Shown piece after piece: positions 8,164 through 16,824 of a stretch of DNA of 64,000 nt. The stretch is from Streptomyces sp. HSG2. Its GTDB lineage: Bacteria > Actinomycetota > Actinomycetes > Streptomycetales > Streptomycetaceae. Below the pieces are notes generated by a model, which was given only the letters and a program-made list of their open reading frames with translations, did no database searches and was not told the origin of the DNA. The DNA is taken from NCBI RefSeq assembly GCF_016598575.1, contig NZ_CP066801.1, forward strand, positions 3,596,001-3,660,000, in the 5' to 3' direction. The position numbers were made by a program, and so were the translations under genes. Position 1 is the first letter of the stretch, and the number at the start of each line of letters is the position of its first letter.

Positions 8164-8183
8164 CCCCGGCCTGAAGGCCGGGG
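8164..8183 (-). repeat. Subterminal hairpin at the other element end (LE side)
   Basis: CCCCGGCC, loop TGAA, GGCCGGGG: a perfect 8-bp stem. It is similar to, and in the same orientation as, the hairpin at 6654-6673. It ends 18 bases before the mrdA start codon. Confidence 0.7.
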
Positions 8184-8201
8184 CATCCTCGGAGGAACCC
8201 G

Positions 8202-10583
8202 GTGACCAACATTCCCGAGACCGGTCGCAGCCCACGCGTCCAGATCCGGCTGGTCGTCATCCAGATCCTCGTGCTGTCCCTGCTCGGCACCCTGGGCGGG
8301 CGCCTGTGGTACCTGCAGATCCGTCAAGGGGCCGAGTACGCCGCGGAGGCCTCCGGCAACCACGTCCAGCGGGTGGTCCAGCCGGCCGTACGCGGTTCCA
8401 TCCTCGACGCCCGGGGAGTCCCCCTGGCGGACAACGAGACCCGGTTGGTCGTCTCCGCCTCCCGCACGGACCTGATGAAGATGCGCGACGACGGCGAGGG
8501 GGTCCTCTCCAAGCTCGCCGAGGTCCTGGGCATGGCCTCCGAGGAGGTCGCCGAGAAGGTCCGGCTGTGCGACGCGCAGACCCCGCAGCCCTGCTGGAAC
8601 GGCTCCCCCTACCAGCCCATCCCGATCACCGACGAGGCCACCCCCAAACAGGCGCTTCAGATCCGCGAACGCGCCGAGGAGTTCCCCGGCATCACCGCCC
8701 AGCCGCAGGCGGTCCGTCGCTATCCGGCGCCCGGTCAGGCCAACACCGGCCAGGTCCTCGGCTACCTCTCCCCGGTGACGGACGAGGAGATCCAGCGGGC
8801 CCAGGAAAGCGAGGCGCCCTATCTCCGCTCCGACCAGGTGGGTCGATCCGGCCTGGAACGCCAGTACGACAAAGCGCTACGGGGCCAGGCGGGCGTCACC
8901 CGCTACGAGGTGGACAATCTGGGCCGGGTCATCGGCCAGGCCGAGTCCGACGCCGCCGTGCCGGGCTCCCACCTCGTGACCAGCCTCGACGCCAGGGTCC
9001 AGCGGATCGCCGAGTACGAACTGAACGAGGCCATGAAGGTGGCCCGCACGCAGTGGGACCGCAACACCAACCGGACCTACGAGGCGGACGCCGGGGCGGT
9101 CGTGGTCATGGAGGCCCGGACCGGCCGGGTCGTCGCCATGGCGTCCAACCCGACCTACGACCCCAATGTCTGGGTCGGCGGTATCTCCGCCAAGGAGTAC
9201 GAGAAGCTCACCGGCAAGGACTCGCACTACCCCCTGCTCAACCGCGCCATCCAGGGCCAGGCCGCGCCCGGCTCCATCTTCAAGGTCGTCTCCACCTCCG
9301 CGGCGGTCGACGCCGGATACGACTTCGACGGCGGGTACCACTGCTCCGGCTCCTACTCGGTCGGAGGTCAGGTCTTCAAGAACTTCGAGTCCGCCGACCA
9401 CGGCTCCATCGACCTCGGCAGGGCCTTGGAGGTCTCCTGCGACACGGTCTACTACCGCCTCGCCCACGACCAGTGGAAGCAGGACGGCGGCATGACTCCG
9501 AAGGACCCGCAGGACCACTTCTACCGGACCGCCCACGAGTTCGGCCTCGGCGCGGAGACGGGTATCGACCTGCCCAACGAGGTCACCGGCCGGGTGCCGG
9601 ACCGGCAGTGGAAGCAGGACTACTGGGACGCCAACAAGGACGCCTGGTGCCGCACCGGCAAGAAGGGCGGCTCGTACGTCGAGATGATCGCCTACGAGAA
9701 CTGCCTCGAAGGCAACAAGATGCGCGCCGGTGACGCCATCAACTACTCCATCGGCCAAGGTGACACCCTCGTCACCCCGATCCAGATGACCACCATCTAC
9801 GCCGCCCTGGCCAACGGGGGCACGCTGTACGACCCCTCCATCGGCAAGGCCATCGTCAGCCCGGACGGCAAGCGCGTGACCGAGATCGCTCCCAAGTCCC
9901 ACGGCGAACTGCCGATAAGCCAGACCACGCTGAAGCGGATGGACAGTGCCCTGGAGGGCGTCGCCACGCGGGGCACGGCGGCCTGGCGGTTCGGCGGCTG
10001 GCCGCAGGACGAGATTCCCATGCACGCCAAGACCGGCACGGCCGAGGTCTACGGGAAGCAGACGACCTCCTGGTTCGCCACCTACACGGAGGACTACGCG
10101 ATCGTCATGACGATCGCGCAGGGAGGCACCGGCTCCGGCGCCTCCGGACCCGCCGTGCGCAACATCTACAACGCGCTCTACGGAGTGGCCGAGGACGGTT
10201 CGATCGACACGTCCAAGGCCCTGCTTCCCGAACCGCAGCAGGCCCTCCCGAAGATCAACAGCGATGGGACCGTCGCCGCGCCGAGGATGCCCGAAGACCC
10301 GGTCGAGGACCTGAGGGCCGAACGGGAGACGGACGAGAACGGCGAGGAGAGCGGGGAGACGGGACCCGGACCCCGGGACGCCGACGGCCAGGACGTCGAC
10401 GCGCCCGGCGACGACGGACCGGACGCCGAGGCGACGGCCCCGCGACAGCCCTCGGAGAACCGGGACACCCGGAGGCGCCGCCGCGCGGGTGGGCGCGATC
10501 GGTCCGGGCGAGCCCCGGCCCGCCTGTCCCGAGAGCACCCACACGGCCTTCGCCGCCGCCGGAGCGGGAAGGCGCGCCGATGA
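8202..10583 (+). CDS. mrdA: Penicillin-binding protein 2 (class B transpeptidase)
   Basis: This membrane-anchored D,D-transpeptidase cross-links peptidoglycan together with RodA. The product has 793 aa. An uncleaved signal anchor lies at about residues 14-33 (QIRLVVIQILVLSLLGTLGG), then the dimerisation domain. The transpeptidase motifs are SIFK (Ser358-Lys361, active serine 358), SCD (412-414) and KTG (610-612). The C-terminus is a long acidic then Arg-rich tail. GTG 8202 has GGAGGA five bases upstream. The stop overlaps the rodA start (ATGA), so the two are translationally coupled. Its usual neighbour mreD is separated by the mobile element. Confidence 0.95.
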   Translation: MTNIPETGRSPRVQIRLVVIQILVLSLLGTLGGRLWYLQIRQGAEYAAEASGNHVQRVVQPAVRGSILDARGVPLADNETRLVVSASRTDLMKMRDDGEGVLSKLAEVLGMASEEVAEKVRLCDAQTPQPCWNGSPYQPIPITDEATPKQALQIRERAEEFPGITAQPQAVRRYPAPGQANTGQVLGYLSPVTDEEIQRAQESEAPYLRSDQVGRSGLERQYDKALRGQAGVTRYEVDNLGRVIGQAESDAAVPGSHLVTSLDARVQRIAEYELNEAMKVARTQWDRNTNRTYEADAGAVVVMEARTGRVVAMASNPTYDPNVWVGGISAKEYEKLTGKDSHYPLLNRAIQGQAAPGSIFKVVSTSAAVDAGYDFDGGYHCSGSYSVGGQVFKNFESADHGSIDLGRALEVSCDTVYYRLAHDQWKQDGGMTPKDPQDHFYRTAHEFGLGAETGIDLPNEVTGRVPDRQWKQDYWDANKDAWCRTGKKGGSYVEMIAYENCLEGNKMRAGDAINYSIGQGDTLVTPIQMTTIYAALANGGTLYDPSIGKAIVSPDGKRVTEIAPKSHGELPISQTTLKRMDSALEGVATRGTAAWRFGGWPQDEIPMHAKTGTAEVYGKQTTSWFATYTEDYAIVMTIAQGGTGSGASGPAVRNIYNALYGVAEDGSIDTSKALLPEPQQALPKINSDGTVAAPRMPEDPVEDLRAERETDENGEESGETGPGPRDADGQDVDAPGDDGPDAEATAPRQPSENRDTRRRRRAGGRDRSGRAPARLSREHPHGLRRRRSGKARR

Positions 10584-11776
10584 CCGGAGTCGGCTTCCAG
10601 GTCTCCGGGTACGGACCCGAACGCGGCTGGTGGACCAGCCTCTTCGCCCGGGGTTCGGTCGCCCGGCGGCTCGACTGGCCGATCCTCCTGTCGGCCACCG
10701 CGCTGTCCCTGCTGGGCTCCCTGCTCGTCTACTCCGCGACCCGCAACCGCACCGACATCAATCAGGGCGACCCGTACTACTTCCTCGTCCGCCACCTGCT
10801 CAACACCGGTATCGGCATCGCGCTGATGATCGGCACCGTGTGGCTCGGCCACCGCACCCTGCGCACGGCGGTGCCGGTGCTCTACGGCGCCTCCGTCCTG
10901 CTGGTCCTGCTGGTCCTCACCCCGCTCGGCACCACGATCAACGGCGCGCACTCCTGGATCAAGCTTCCCGGCGGGTTCTCGCTGCAACCCTCGGAGTTCA
11001 CGAAGGTCACGATCATCCTCGGCATGGCCATGCTCCTCGCGGCCCGGGTCGACGCCGGTGACAAGCCCTACCCGGGTCAGCGCACCGTCCTCCAGGCACT
11101 GGGACTGGCCGTGGTGCCGTGCCTGATCGTGATGCTCATGCCCGATCTCGGGTCCGTGATGGTCATGGTGGTCATCGTGCTCGGTGTGCTGCTGGCCTCC
11201 GGTGCCTCCAACCGGTGGGTCTTCGGACTGCTCGGCGCGGGCGTCGCGGGATCGCTGGCCGTGTGGCGGCTCGGCGTGCTCGACGAGTACCAGATCAACC
11301 GTTTCGCGGCCTTCGCCAACCCGGAACTCGATCCGGCCGGCGTCGGCTACAACACCAACCAGGCCCGCATCGCCGTCGGCTCCGGCGGTCTGACCGGCTC
11401 CGGGCTCTTCAACGGCTCGCAGACGACCGGACGGTTCGTCCCCGAGCAGCAGACCGACTTCGTCTTCACCGTGGCGGGTGAGGAACTCGGCTTCCTCGGG
11501 GCCTCCCTCATCGTCGTCCTGCTGGGTGTCATCCTCTGGCGCGCCTGCCGCATCGCGCGGGACTCGGCGGACCTCTACAGCACCATCGTGGCCGCCGGGA
11601 TCGTGGCCTGGTTCGCCTTCCAGTCCTTCGAGAACATCGGCATGACCCTCGGCATCATGCCGGTGACGGGCCTGCCTCTGCCCTTCGTCTCCTACGGGGG
11701 ATCGTCGATGTTCGCCGTGTGGATGGCGGTGGGATTGTTGCAGTCGATCACGGCCCGCAGACCCATGTCCGCCTGA
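10580..11776 (+). CDS. rodA: SEDS peptidoglycan glycosyltransferase RodA
   Basis: A polytopic membrane enzyme of the SEDS family that polymerises lipid II and works with the class B PBP encoded just upstream. The 398 residues contain about ten hydrophobic segments and typical SEDS sequences: WIKLPGGFSLQPSEFTKV, GYNTNQARIAVGSGG and GLPLPFVSYGGSSM near the C-terminus. The ATG overlaps the mrdA stop by four bases. In S. coelicolor the orthologue in this cluster is known as sfr (from memory). Confidence 0.95.
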   Translation: MTGVGFQVSGYGPERGWWTSLFARGSVARRLDWPILLSATALSLLGSLLVYSATRNRTDINQGDPYYFLVRHLLNTGIGIALMIGTVWLGHRTLRTAVPVLYGASVLLVLLVLTPLGTTINGAHSWIKLPGGFSLQPSEFTKVTIILGMAMLLAARVDAGDKPYPGQRTVLQALGLAVVPCLIVMLMPDLGSVMVMVVIVLGVLLASGASNRWVFGLLGAGVAGSLAVWRLGVLDEYQINRFAAFANPELDPAGVGYNTNQARIAVGSGGLTGSGLFNGSQTTGRFVPEQQTDFVFTVAGEELGFLGASLIVVLLGVILWRACRIARDSADLYSTIVAAGIVAWFAFQSFENIGMTLGIMPVTGLPLPFVSYGGSSMFAVWMAVGLLQSITARRPMSA

Positions 11777-11952
11777 GGCACGGCGGCACGCCGCACGGCC
11801 GGCCGTGCGAGGCCCGGCGCGGCGGTGCCCGATCGTTGCCGGCACCGGCGAACCACTTCGCCCCCCGTGGGGGACGACGGTCGACCGGGGGGAATCGGCC
11901 GGCCCCGCCTTCCCCGCCCCCACGTCCTCGTGACCCACCCGCCCGACCGGAC

Positions 11953-11964
11953 TAGATTCACCCC
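11953..11964 (+). promoter_or_regulatory. Candidate -10 box of a leaderless CYTH/CHAD transcript
   Basis: TAGATT at 11953-11958 lies six bases before the ATG at 11965, with no Shine-Dalgarno sequence between. Confidence 0.45.
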
Positions 11965-13482
11965 ATGGCGGACACGAGGCGCGAGATCGAGCGGAAGTAC
12001 GAGTCCAAGGACAGCGGCCTGCCCGACCTGACCGGCGTGCCCGGCGTGGCGGCCGTGGTCGACAAGGGCGTGGCCCACCTGGACGCGACCTACTACGACA
12101 CCGCCGACCAGCGCCTGGCCGCCGCCTCCGTCACCCTTCGCCGCCGCACCGGCGGATCCGACGCCGGATGGCACCTCAAGCTTCCCGTCGCCCCGGGGGT
12201 GCGCGACGAGGTCCACGCGCCGCTCTCCGACCGCCCGCCCCGCCGACTGGTGAGGCTCGTTCGTTCCCGGACCCGCGGAGCCGCTCTGGAGCCCGTGGCC
12301 CGACTGGTCACCGACCGGGAGGTCCACGACCTCGTGGACGACCGCGGCGGGGTCCTCGCCGAGGTCGCCGTCGACGCCGTGTGCGCCGAACGCCTCGGCG
12401 AGCCCGGTGTGGGCCACCCCGCGCAGTGGTCCGAGATCGAGGTCGAGGCGGCGGACGGGGCCGATCCGGGACTCCTCGACGCGATCGACAAGCGGATGCG
12501 CAAGGCGGGCGTCCGCCCGTCCCGGTCGTCCTCCAAGCTGGCGCACGCGCTGGCCCGGACGGCGCCCGGAAAGCCGCGCGAGACCCGGCGGAGGCCGCCG
12601 GTCGCGCCGGCCCCGGTCACGGCGGGCGACCACGTGCTCGCCTACGCGCGCGCCCAGCGCGACGCCTTGGTCGCGCTGGACCCCCAAGTGCGCCTCGGCC
12701 TGCCCGACTCCGTGCACCGCATGCGGGTGGCCACGCGCCGGCTGCGCGGCGCCCTGCGCTCCTACCGCGCCGTCCTCGACCGGGCCGTCACCGATCCCGT
12801 CGGCGGGGAACTGAAGTGGCTGGGCGCGGAACTGGGCGTCGGTCGGGACCATGAGGTGATCGGCGAGCGGCTGTCCCTCGCCTTGGACGACGTGCCGCGA
12901 AGGCTGATCGCCGGGCCCGTCCGGACTCGTCTGCGCACCTGGTCGCACGCGCGCGGCGGCGGTTCCCGGCGCCGTCTCGTCGCCGTGCTCGACGGCGGGC
13001 GCTACCTCGCCCTCCTCGCCGCCCTGGACGACCTGCTCGCCGAGCCGCCGACGCGACCCCGAGGCCGCACGGGGAAACCGGCGAAGGTCATGGGCAAGGC
13101 CGTCCGGAAGGACTTCGGCAGGATGGCGCGACTGATCGAGCGGGCGCTCGCCCTCCCGCCGGGACCCGACCGCGACCTCGCGCTGCACGAGGCCCGCAAG
13201 GAGGCCAAGCGGACGCGGTACAGCGCGGAGGCGGCCACCCCGCCGCTGGGCGACCCGGCCGCCGCGCTCGTCCGGTCGGCGAAGGCTCTCCAGAATCTCC
13301 TGGGGGACCACCAGGACAGTGTGATGACCCGCGAGGCGCTCAGGGAGGTGGCCCGCCAGGCACACGCGGCCGGGGAGAGCGGCTTCACCTACGGGGTGCT
13401 GTACGGACGTGAGGAGCGCCGCGCGGCCGAGATCGAGGCGGCCCTGCCCACTCTGTGGCGCGCCACGCGTGGCGGGCCCTGA
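11965..13482 (+). CDS. CYTH and CHAD domain protein
   Basis: A cytoplasmic protein of 505 aa. The N-terminal CYTH (triphosphate tunnel) domain starts with the signature EIERKY near residue 6 and has basic/acidic strands binding phosphate chains and metal. The C-terminal CHAD domain (about residues 215-500) is helical with conserved His/Arg/Lys residues (VHRMRVATRRLRGALRSY and HEARKEAKRTRYSAE). CHAD domains bind inorganic polyphosphate, so a role in polyphosphate or triphosphate metabolism is likely; the exact substrate is not evident. It is a monocistronic unit between rodA and the radical SAM gene. Confidence 0.9.
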   Translation: MADTRREIERKYESKDSGLPDLTGVPGVAAVVDKGVAHLDATYYDTADQRLAAASVTLRRRTGGSDAGWHLKLPVAPGVRDEVHAPLSDRPPRRLVRLVRSRTRGAALEPVARLVTDREVHDLVDDRGGVLAEVAVDAVCAERLGEPGVGHPAQWSEIEVEAADGADPGLLDAIDKRMRKAGVRPSRSSSKLAHALARTAPGKPRETRRRPPVAPAPVTAGDHVLAYARAQRDALVALDPQVRLGLPDSVHRMRVATRRLRGALRSYRAVLDRAVTDPVGGELKWLGAELGVGRDHEVIGERLSLALDDVPRRLIAGPVRTRLRTWSHARGGGSRRRLVAVLDGGRYLALLAALDDLLAEPPTRPRGRTGKPAKVMGKAVRKDFGRMARLIERALALPPGPDRDLALHEARKEAKRTRYSAEAATPPLGDPAAALVRSAKALQNLLGDHQDSVMTREALREVARQAHAAGESGFTYGVLYGREERRAAEIEAALPTLWRATRGGP

Positions 13483-13584
13483 GTTCCGAGGGTTCGGGGG
13501 ACCTCGTGCGTGGCGTTAGGCTGGATGGCCACCCGCCCCGGGCCCGCCGGGGGACGCCCGGTCATCACACGAAGGTTCCGCGAG

Positions 13585-15549
13585 ATGCCTGCCGAAGCCA
13601 CCGAGTCCGTGTCTTCCGTGTTCCCGCAGCTCGAAGCACTGCTTCCGCATGTGCAGAAGCCGATCCAGTACGTCGGCGGCGAGCTCAACTCCACGGTCAA
13701 GGACTGGGACGCCTGCGACGTCCGCTGGGCCCTGATGTATCCGGACGCCTACGAGGTCGGACTCCCCAACCAGGGTGTCATGATCCTCTATGAGGTGCTG
13801 AACGAGCAGGACGGGGTCCTCGCCGAGCGCACGTACAGCGTCTGGCCGGACTTGGAGGCGCTGATGCGCGAGCACGGAGTGCCGCAGTTCACCGTCGACA
13901 GCCACCGCCCGGTCCGGGCCTTCGACGTCCTCGGGCTGTCCTTCTCCACGGAGCTGGGATACACGAACATGCTCGCCGCCCTCGACCTGGCGGGCATTCC
14001 CCTGGAGTCGAGGGACCGGGGCGACGACGATCCGATCGTCATGGCCGGCGGTCACGCCGCCTTCAACCCCGAGCCGATCGCCGACTACATCGACTGCGCC
14101 GTCCTGGGCGACGGCGAGCAGGCCGTCCTGGAGGCCACCGGGATCATCAGGGCCTGGAAGGAGGAGGGCCGTCCGGGCGGGCGCGAGGAACTCCTGCTCC
14201 GCCTGTCGCGGACGGGCGGGGTGTACGTGCCGGGCTTCTACGACGTGGAGTACCTGCCGGACGGCAGGATCGCCCGTGTGGTGCCGAACCGTTCGGGCGT
14301 GCCGTGGCGGGTCGACAAGCACACGGTGATGGATCTCGACGAGTGGCCCTACCCCAAGCAGCCGTTGGTCCCGCTCGCCGAGACGGTCCACGAGCGGATG
14401 TCCGTGGAGATCTTCCGGGGCTGTACCCGGGGCTGCCGCTTCTGTCAGGCGGGCATGATCACGCGCCCGGTCCGGGAGCGTTCCATCACCGGTATCGGCG
14501 AGATGGTCGACCGGGGGCTGCGGGCGACGGGTTTCGAGGAGGTCGGTCTCCTCTCGCTCTCCTCCGCCGACCACTCCGAGATCGGGGACATCGCCAAGGG
14601 GCTGGCGGACCGGTACACGGACGACAAGGTCGGGCTTTCGCTGCCGTCGACCCGGGTCGACGCCTTCAACATCGACCTGGCCGACGAACTCACCCGCAAC
14701 GGGCGTCGTTCGGGCCTGACCTTCGCGCCCGAGGGCGGATCGGAGCGCATCCGCAAGGTCATCAACAAGATGGTCTCCGAGGAGGACCTGATCCGTACCG
14801 TCGCCACCGCTTACGGCAACGGCTGGCGTCAGGTCAAGCTGTACTTCATGTGCGGTCTGCCCACCGAGACCGACGAGGACGTCCTCCAGATCGCCGACAT
14901 GGCCACCCGTGTCATCGCCAAGGGACGCGAGGTCTCCGGGTCCGGCGACATCCGGTGCACCGTGTCGATCGGCGGTTTCGTGCCCAAGCCGCACACCCCC
15001 TTCCAGTGGGCGCCGCAGCTCTCGGCGGAGGAGACCGACGCCCGCCTGGCCAAGCTCCGGGACAAGATCCGGGGAGACAAGAAGTACGGCCGTTCGATCG
15101 GATTCCGCTACCACGACGGGAAGCCGGGCATCGTCGAGGGCCTTCTCTCCCGCGGCGACCGCAGGGTCGGCGCCGTCGTACGCGCCGTCTACGAGGACGG
15201 CGGGCGGTTCGACGGTTGGCGCGAGCACTTCTCCTACGACCGTTGGATGGCCTGTGCCGACAGGGCGCTGGAGCCGCTCGGCGTGGACGTCGCCTGGTAC
15301 ACCACCCGCGAACGCGGCTACGAGGAGGTCCTCCCGTGGGACCACCTCGACTCGGGCCTGGACAAGGACTGGCTCTGGGAGGACTGGCAGGACGCGCTCG
15401 ACGAGACCGAGGTCGAGGACTGCCGCTGGACCCCGTGCTTCGACTGCGGTGTGTGCCCCCAGTTCGACACCTGGCCGCAGGTGAGCAACAGCGGCAAGAA
15501 GCTGCTGCCGTTGGCGGTCGAGTCGACTCCGAAGCCTCCGGCGGGCTGA
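13585..15549 (+). CDS. B12-binding radical SAM protein, TIGR03960 family
   Basis: A cytoplasmic enzyme of unknown reaction (654 aa). Residues about 1-250 resemble the family's cobalamin-binding-like N-terminal domain. The radical SAM core has Cys280, Cys284 and Cys287 in CTRGCRFC, the ligands of the SAM-binding [4Fe-4S] cluster. A second cysteine group near the C-terminus (CRWTPCFDCGVCP) could hold another cluster. ATG 13585 has GAAGG ten bases upstream. In many bacteria this family lies beside, or is fused to, the next gene and precedes RNase E/G, L21, L27 and Obg. A target in rRNA or ribosome maturation is inferred, not shown. Confidence 0.88.
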   Translation: MPAEATESVSSVFPQLEALLPHVQKPIQYVGGELNSTVKDWDACDVRWALMYPDAYEVGLPNQGVMILYEVLNEQDGVLAERTYSVWPDLEALMREHGVPQFTVDSHRPVRAFDVLGLSFSTELGYTNMLAALDLAGIPLESRDRGDDDPIVMAGGHAAFNPEPIADYIDCAVLGDGEQAVLEATGIIRAWKEEGRPGGREELLLRLSRTGGVYVPGFYDVEYLPDGRIARVVPNRSGVPWRVDKHTVMDLDEWPYPKQPLVPLAETVHERMSVEIFRGCTRGCRFCQAGMITRPVRERSITGIGEMVDRGLRATGFEEVGLLSLSSADHSEIGDIAKGLADRYTDDKVGLSLPSTRVDAFNIDLADELTRNGRRSGLTFAPEGGSERIRKVINKMVSEEDLIRTVATAYGNGWRQVKLYFMCGLPTETDEDVLQIADMATRVIAKGREVSGSGDIRCTVSIGGFVPKPHTPFQWAPQLSAEETDARLAKLRDKIRGDKKYGRSIGFRYHDGKPGIVEGLLSRGDRRVGAVVRAVYEDGGRFDGWREHFSYDRWMACADRALEPLGVDVAWYTTRERGYEEVLPWDHLDSGLDKDWLWEDWQDALDETEVEDCRWTPCFDCGVCPQFDTWPQVSNSGKKLLPLAVESTPKPPAG

Positions 15550-15655
15550 CCGGACCGGGGCGACCGACGCACTCGCGCCGGGGCGACGGGCGTCCGCCGC
15601 GGCTCGCGACGCGCCCCACGCCGTGGCCGAGCCGGTGGCGGAGCGGCGCGGGACA

Positions 15656-15691
15656 CCCACCGGGAACCGGTGGGGTCCCGGGACGTACTCT
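15656..15691 (+). promoter_or_regulatory. Hairpin after the radical SAM gene and candidate -10 box for the DUF2344 gene
   Basis: CCCACCGG and CCGGTGGG (15656-15663 and 15667-15674) form a short perfect hairpin. TACTCT at 15686-15691 is a possible -10 element; transcription would start about 35 bases before the CTG start. Confidence 0.4.
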
Positions 15692-15731
15692 TGACGGCAG
15701 GAAGACCGTTCTCACGAAGGACTGAGCGACA

Positions 15732-16550
15732 CTGGGCAAGCGACAGCCGGAAGGCCCGCCGCCGGTACCCGCGGCGCAGCGCATTCGCCTGCGGTACACC
15801 AAGCGCGGACGTCTTCGGTTCACCAGCCACCGTGACTTCCAACGCGCCTTCGAGCGCGCGTTGCGCCGCGCCGAGGTGCCGATGGCGTACTCGGCGGGGT
15901 TCACCCCGCACCCGAAGGTCTCCTACGCCAATGCCGCACCCACCGGCACGGGCAGTGAGGCGGAGTACCTGGAGATCGCGCTCACCGAGGCCCGTGACCC
16001 CGAGAGGGTCAGGGCGCTCCTGGACGCCTCGTTGCCGGACGGCGTCGACATCGTCGACGCGGTCGAGGTTCGGACCACCGGGCTCGCCGACCGACTGACC
16101 GGCTCCGTGTGGGAGATGCGGTTGACGGGGGTGGAGCGGGCCGACGCCGAGGCGGCGGTGGCGGCGTTCACGGCGGCGGACTCCGTCGAGGTGCGCCGCA
16201 GGACCAAGAGCGGGGTGCGTGCCTTCGACGCCCGCGCCGCGGTCCGGGACCTCCGGGTGGTCGGGACGGACGGCGCGCGGGCCGATGGGACGACCGGTCG
16301 GCCCTGTGCGATACTGCGGCTGGTGGTTCGGCACGTGACGCCTGCCGTACGACCCGACGACGTCCTGTCCGGCCTCCGAGCCGTGGCCGACCTGGCGCCG
16401 CCGGTCGCCGCAGAGGTGACCAGGCTGGCGCAGGGGCTGCTCGATGAAGAGACCGGTGCGGTGACCGACCCGCTCGCGCCCGACCGCGAGGCGGCAGTGA
16501 CCGGGCCCCACCCGGCCACGGCGACCGCCGCCGCGACGGCGCCCGCGTAG
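15732..16550 (+). CDS. TIGR03936 (DUF2344) radical-SAM-associated protein, apparent CTG start
   Basis: This partner of the preceding radical SAM protein has 272 aa if translation starts at CTG 15732. The conserved family segment IRLRYTKRGRLRFTSHRDF lies at about residues 18-36. No ATG, GTG or TTG occurs between the upstream in-frame stop (TGA 15723-15725) and that segment; the first is TTG at about 15861 minus a few codons and GTG near 15852, both after the conserved block. Homologues remembered from Streptomyces begin MARKQPEGPPP, matching LGKRQPEGPPP here, so CTG 15732 is the likely start, with GAAGGA eleven bases upstream. The candidate -10 box TACTCT is at 15686-15691. Function is unknown; a tRNA/rRNA or protein modification role is inferred from its neighbours. 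Confidence 0.82.
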   Translation: MGKRQPEGPPPVPAAQRIRLRYTKRGRLRFTSHRDFQRAFERALRRAEVPMAYSAGFTPHPKVSYANAAPTGTGSEAEYLEIALTEARDPERVRALLDASLPDGVDIVDAVEVRTTGLADRLTGSVWEMRLTGVERADAEAAVAAFTAADSVEVRRRTKSGVRAFDARAAVRDLRVVGTDGARADGTTGRPCAILRLVVRHVTPAVRPDDVLSGLRAVADLAPPVAAEVTRLAQGLLDEETGAVTDPLAPDREAAVTGPHPATATAAATAPA

Positions 16551-16824
16551 GGAAGGTTCCGCGTAGGGACGGACGCCGTAAGCGCCGCCCTCGGACTCGG
16601 GAGCCACCTGGGTCGGGCAGCGCACCGACCAGCAGACTTTCGCCAGGCCGTGCGCGACAAGGCGTACGGAACCGGCGAGACAGGACACAGAGAGTTCCCG
16701 AGTGGCGCCCGCGCCCCGGACGGCGGCACCGCGCTTGGCGCGAGCCGCGGACGTCAGCGGCGGTCGACCAGGTCGACGCCGGGCCAGGCGCGGCGCCCGG
16801 GAGCCTGACGGGAGAAACGCCCGC
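16551..16824 (+). other. Leader region of rne
   Basis: A 274-bp intergenic region with no convincing gene. Part of it is open in the rne frame, but the start I prefer is at 16825. RNase E genes of other bacteria are autoregulated through their 5' leader, so this region could serve that purpose, but I see no specific structure to prove it. Confidence 0.4.

Larger units (their letters stand above)
6643..8190 (-). mobile_element. IS200/IS605-like element (tnpB plus Arc-like gene, no tnpA)
   Basis: A unit of about 1.55 kb sits between mreD and mrdA. It contains a minus-strand tnpB, a divergently transcribed ribbon-helix-helix gene, and at its two ends similar hairpins in the same orientation (6654-6673 and 8164-8183, each within CTCCCCGnCCTnAAGGnCGGGG). 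Same-orientation subterminal hairpins are the hallmark of IS200/IS605 ends. No tnpA (Y1 transposase) is present, so movement would need a transposase in trans. The exact tips are uncertain: the left one is probably near ATTGAC at 6643, the right one between 8184 and 8201. There are no target-site duplications, as expected for this family. Confidence 0.72.

Noticed and set aside
15852..16550. DUF2344 gene starting at GTG or ATG near 15852-15861
   Set aside because: This start would delete the most conserved N-terminal block of the family, which is clearly encoded upstream in the same frame.
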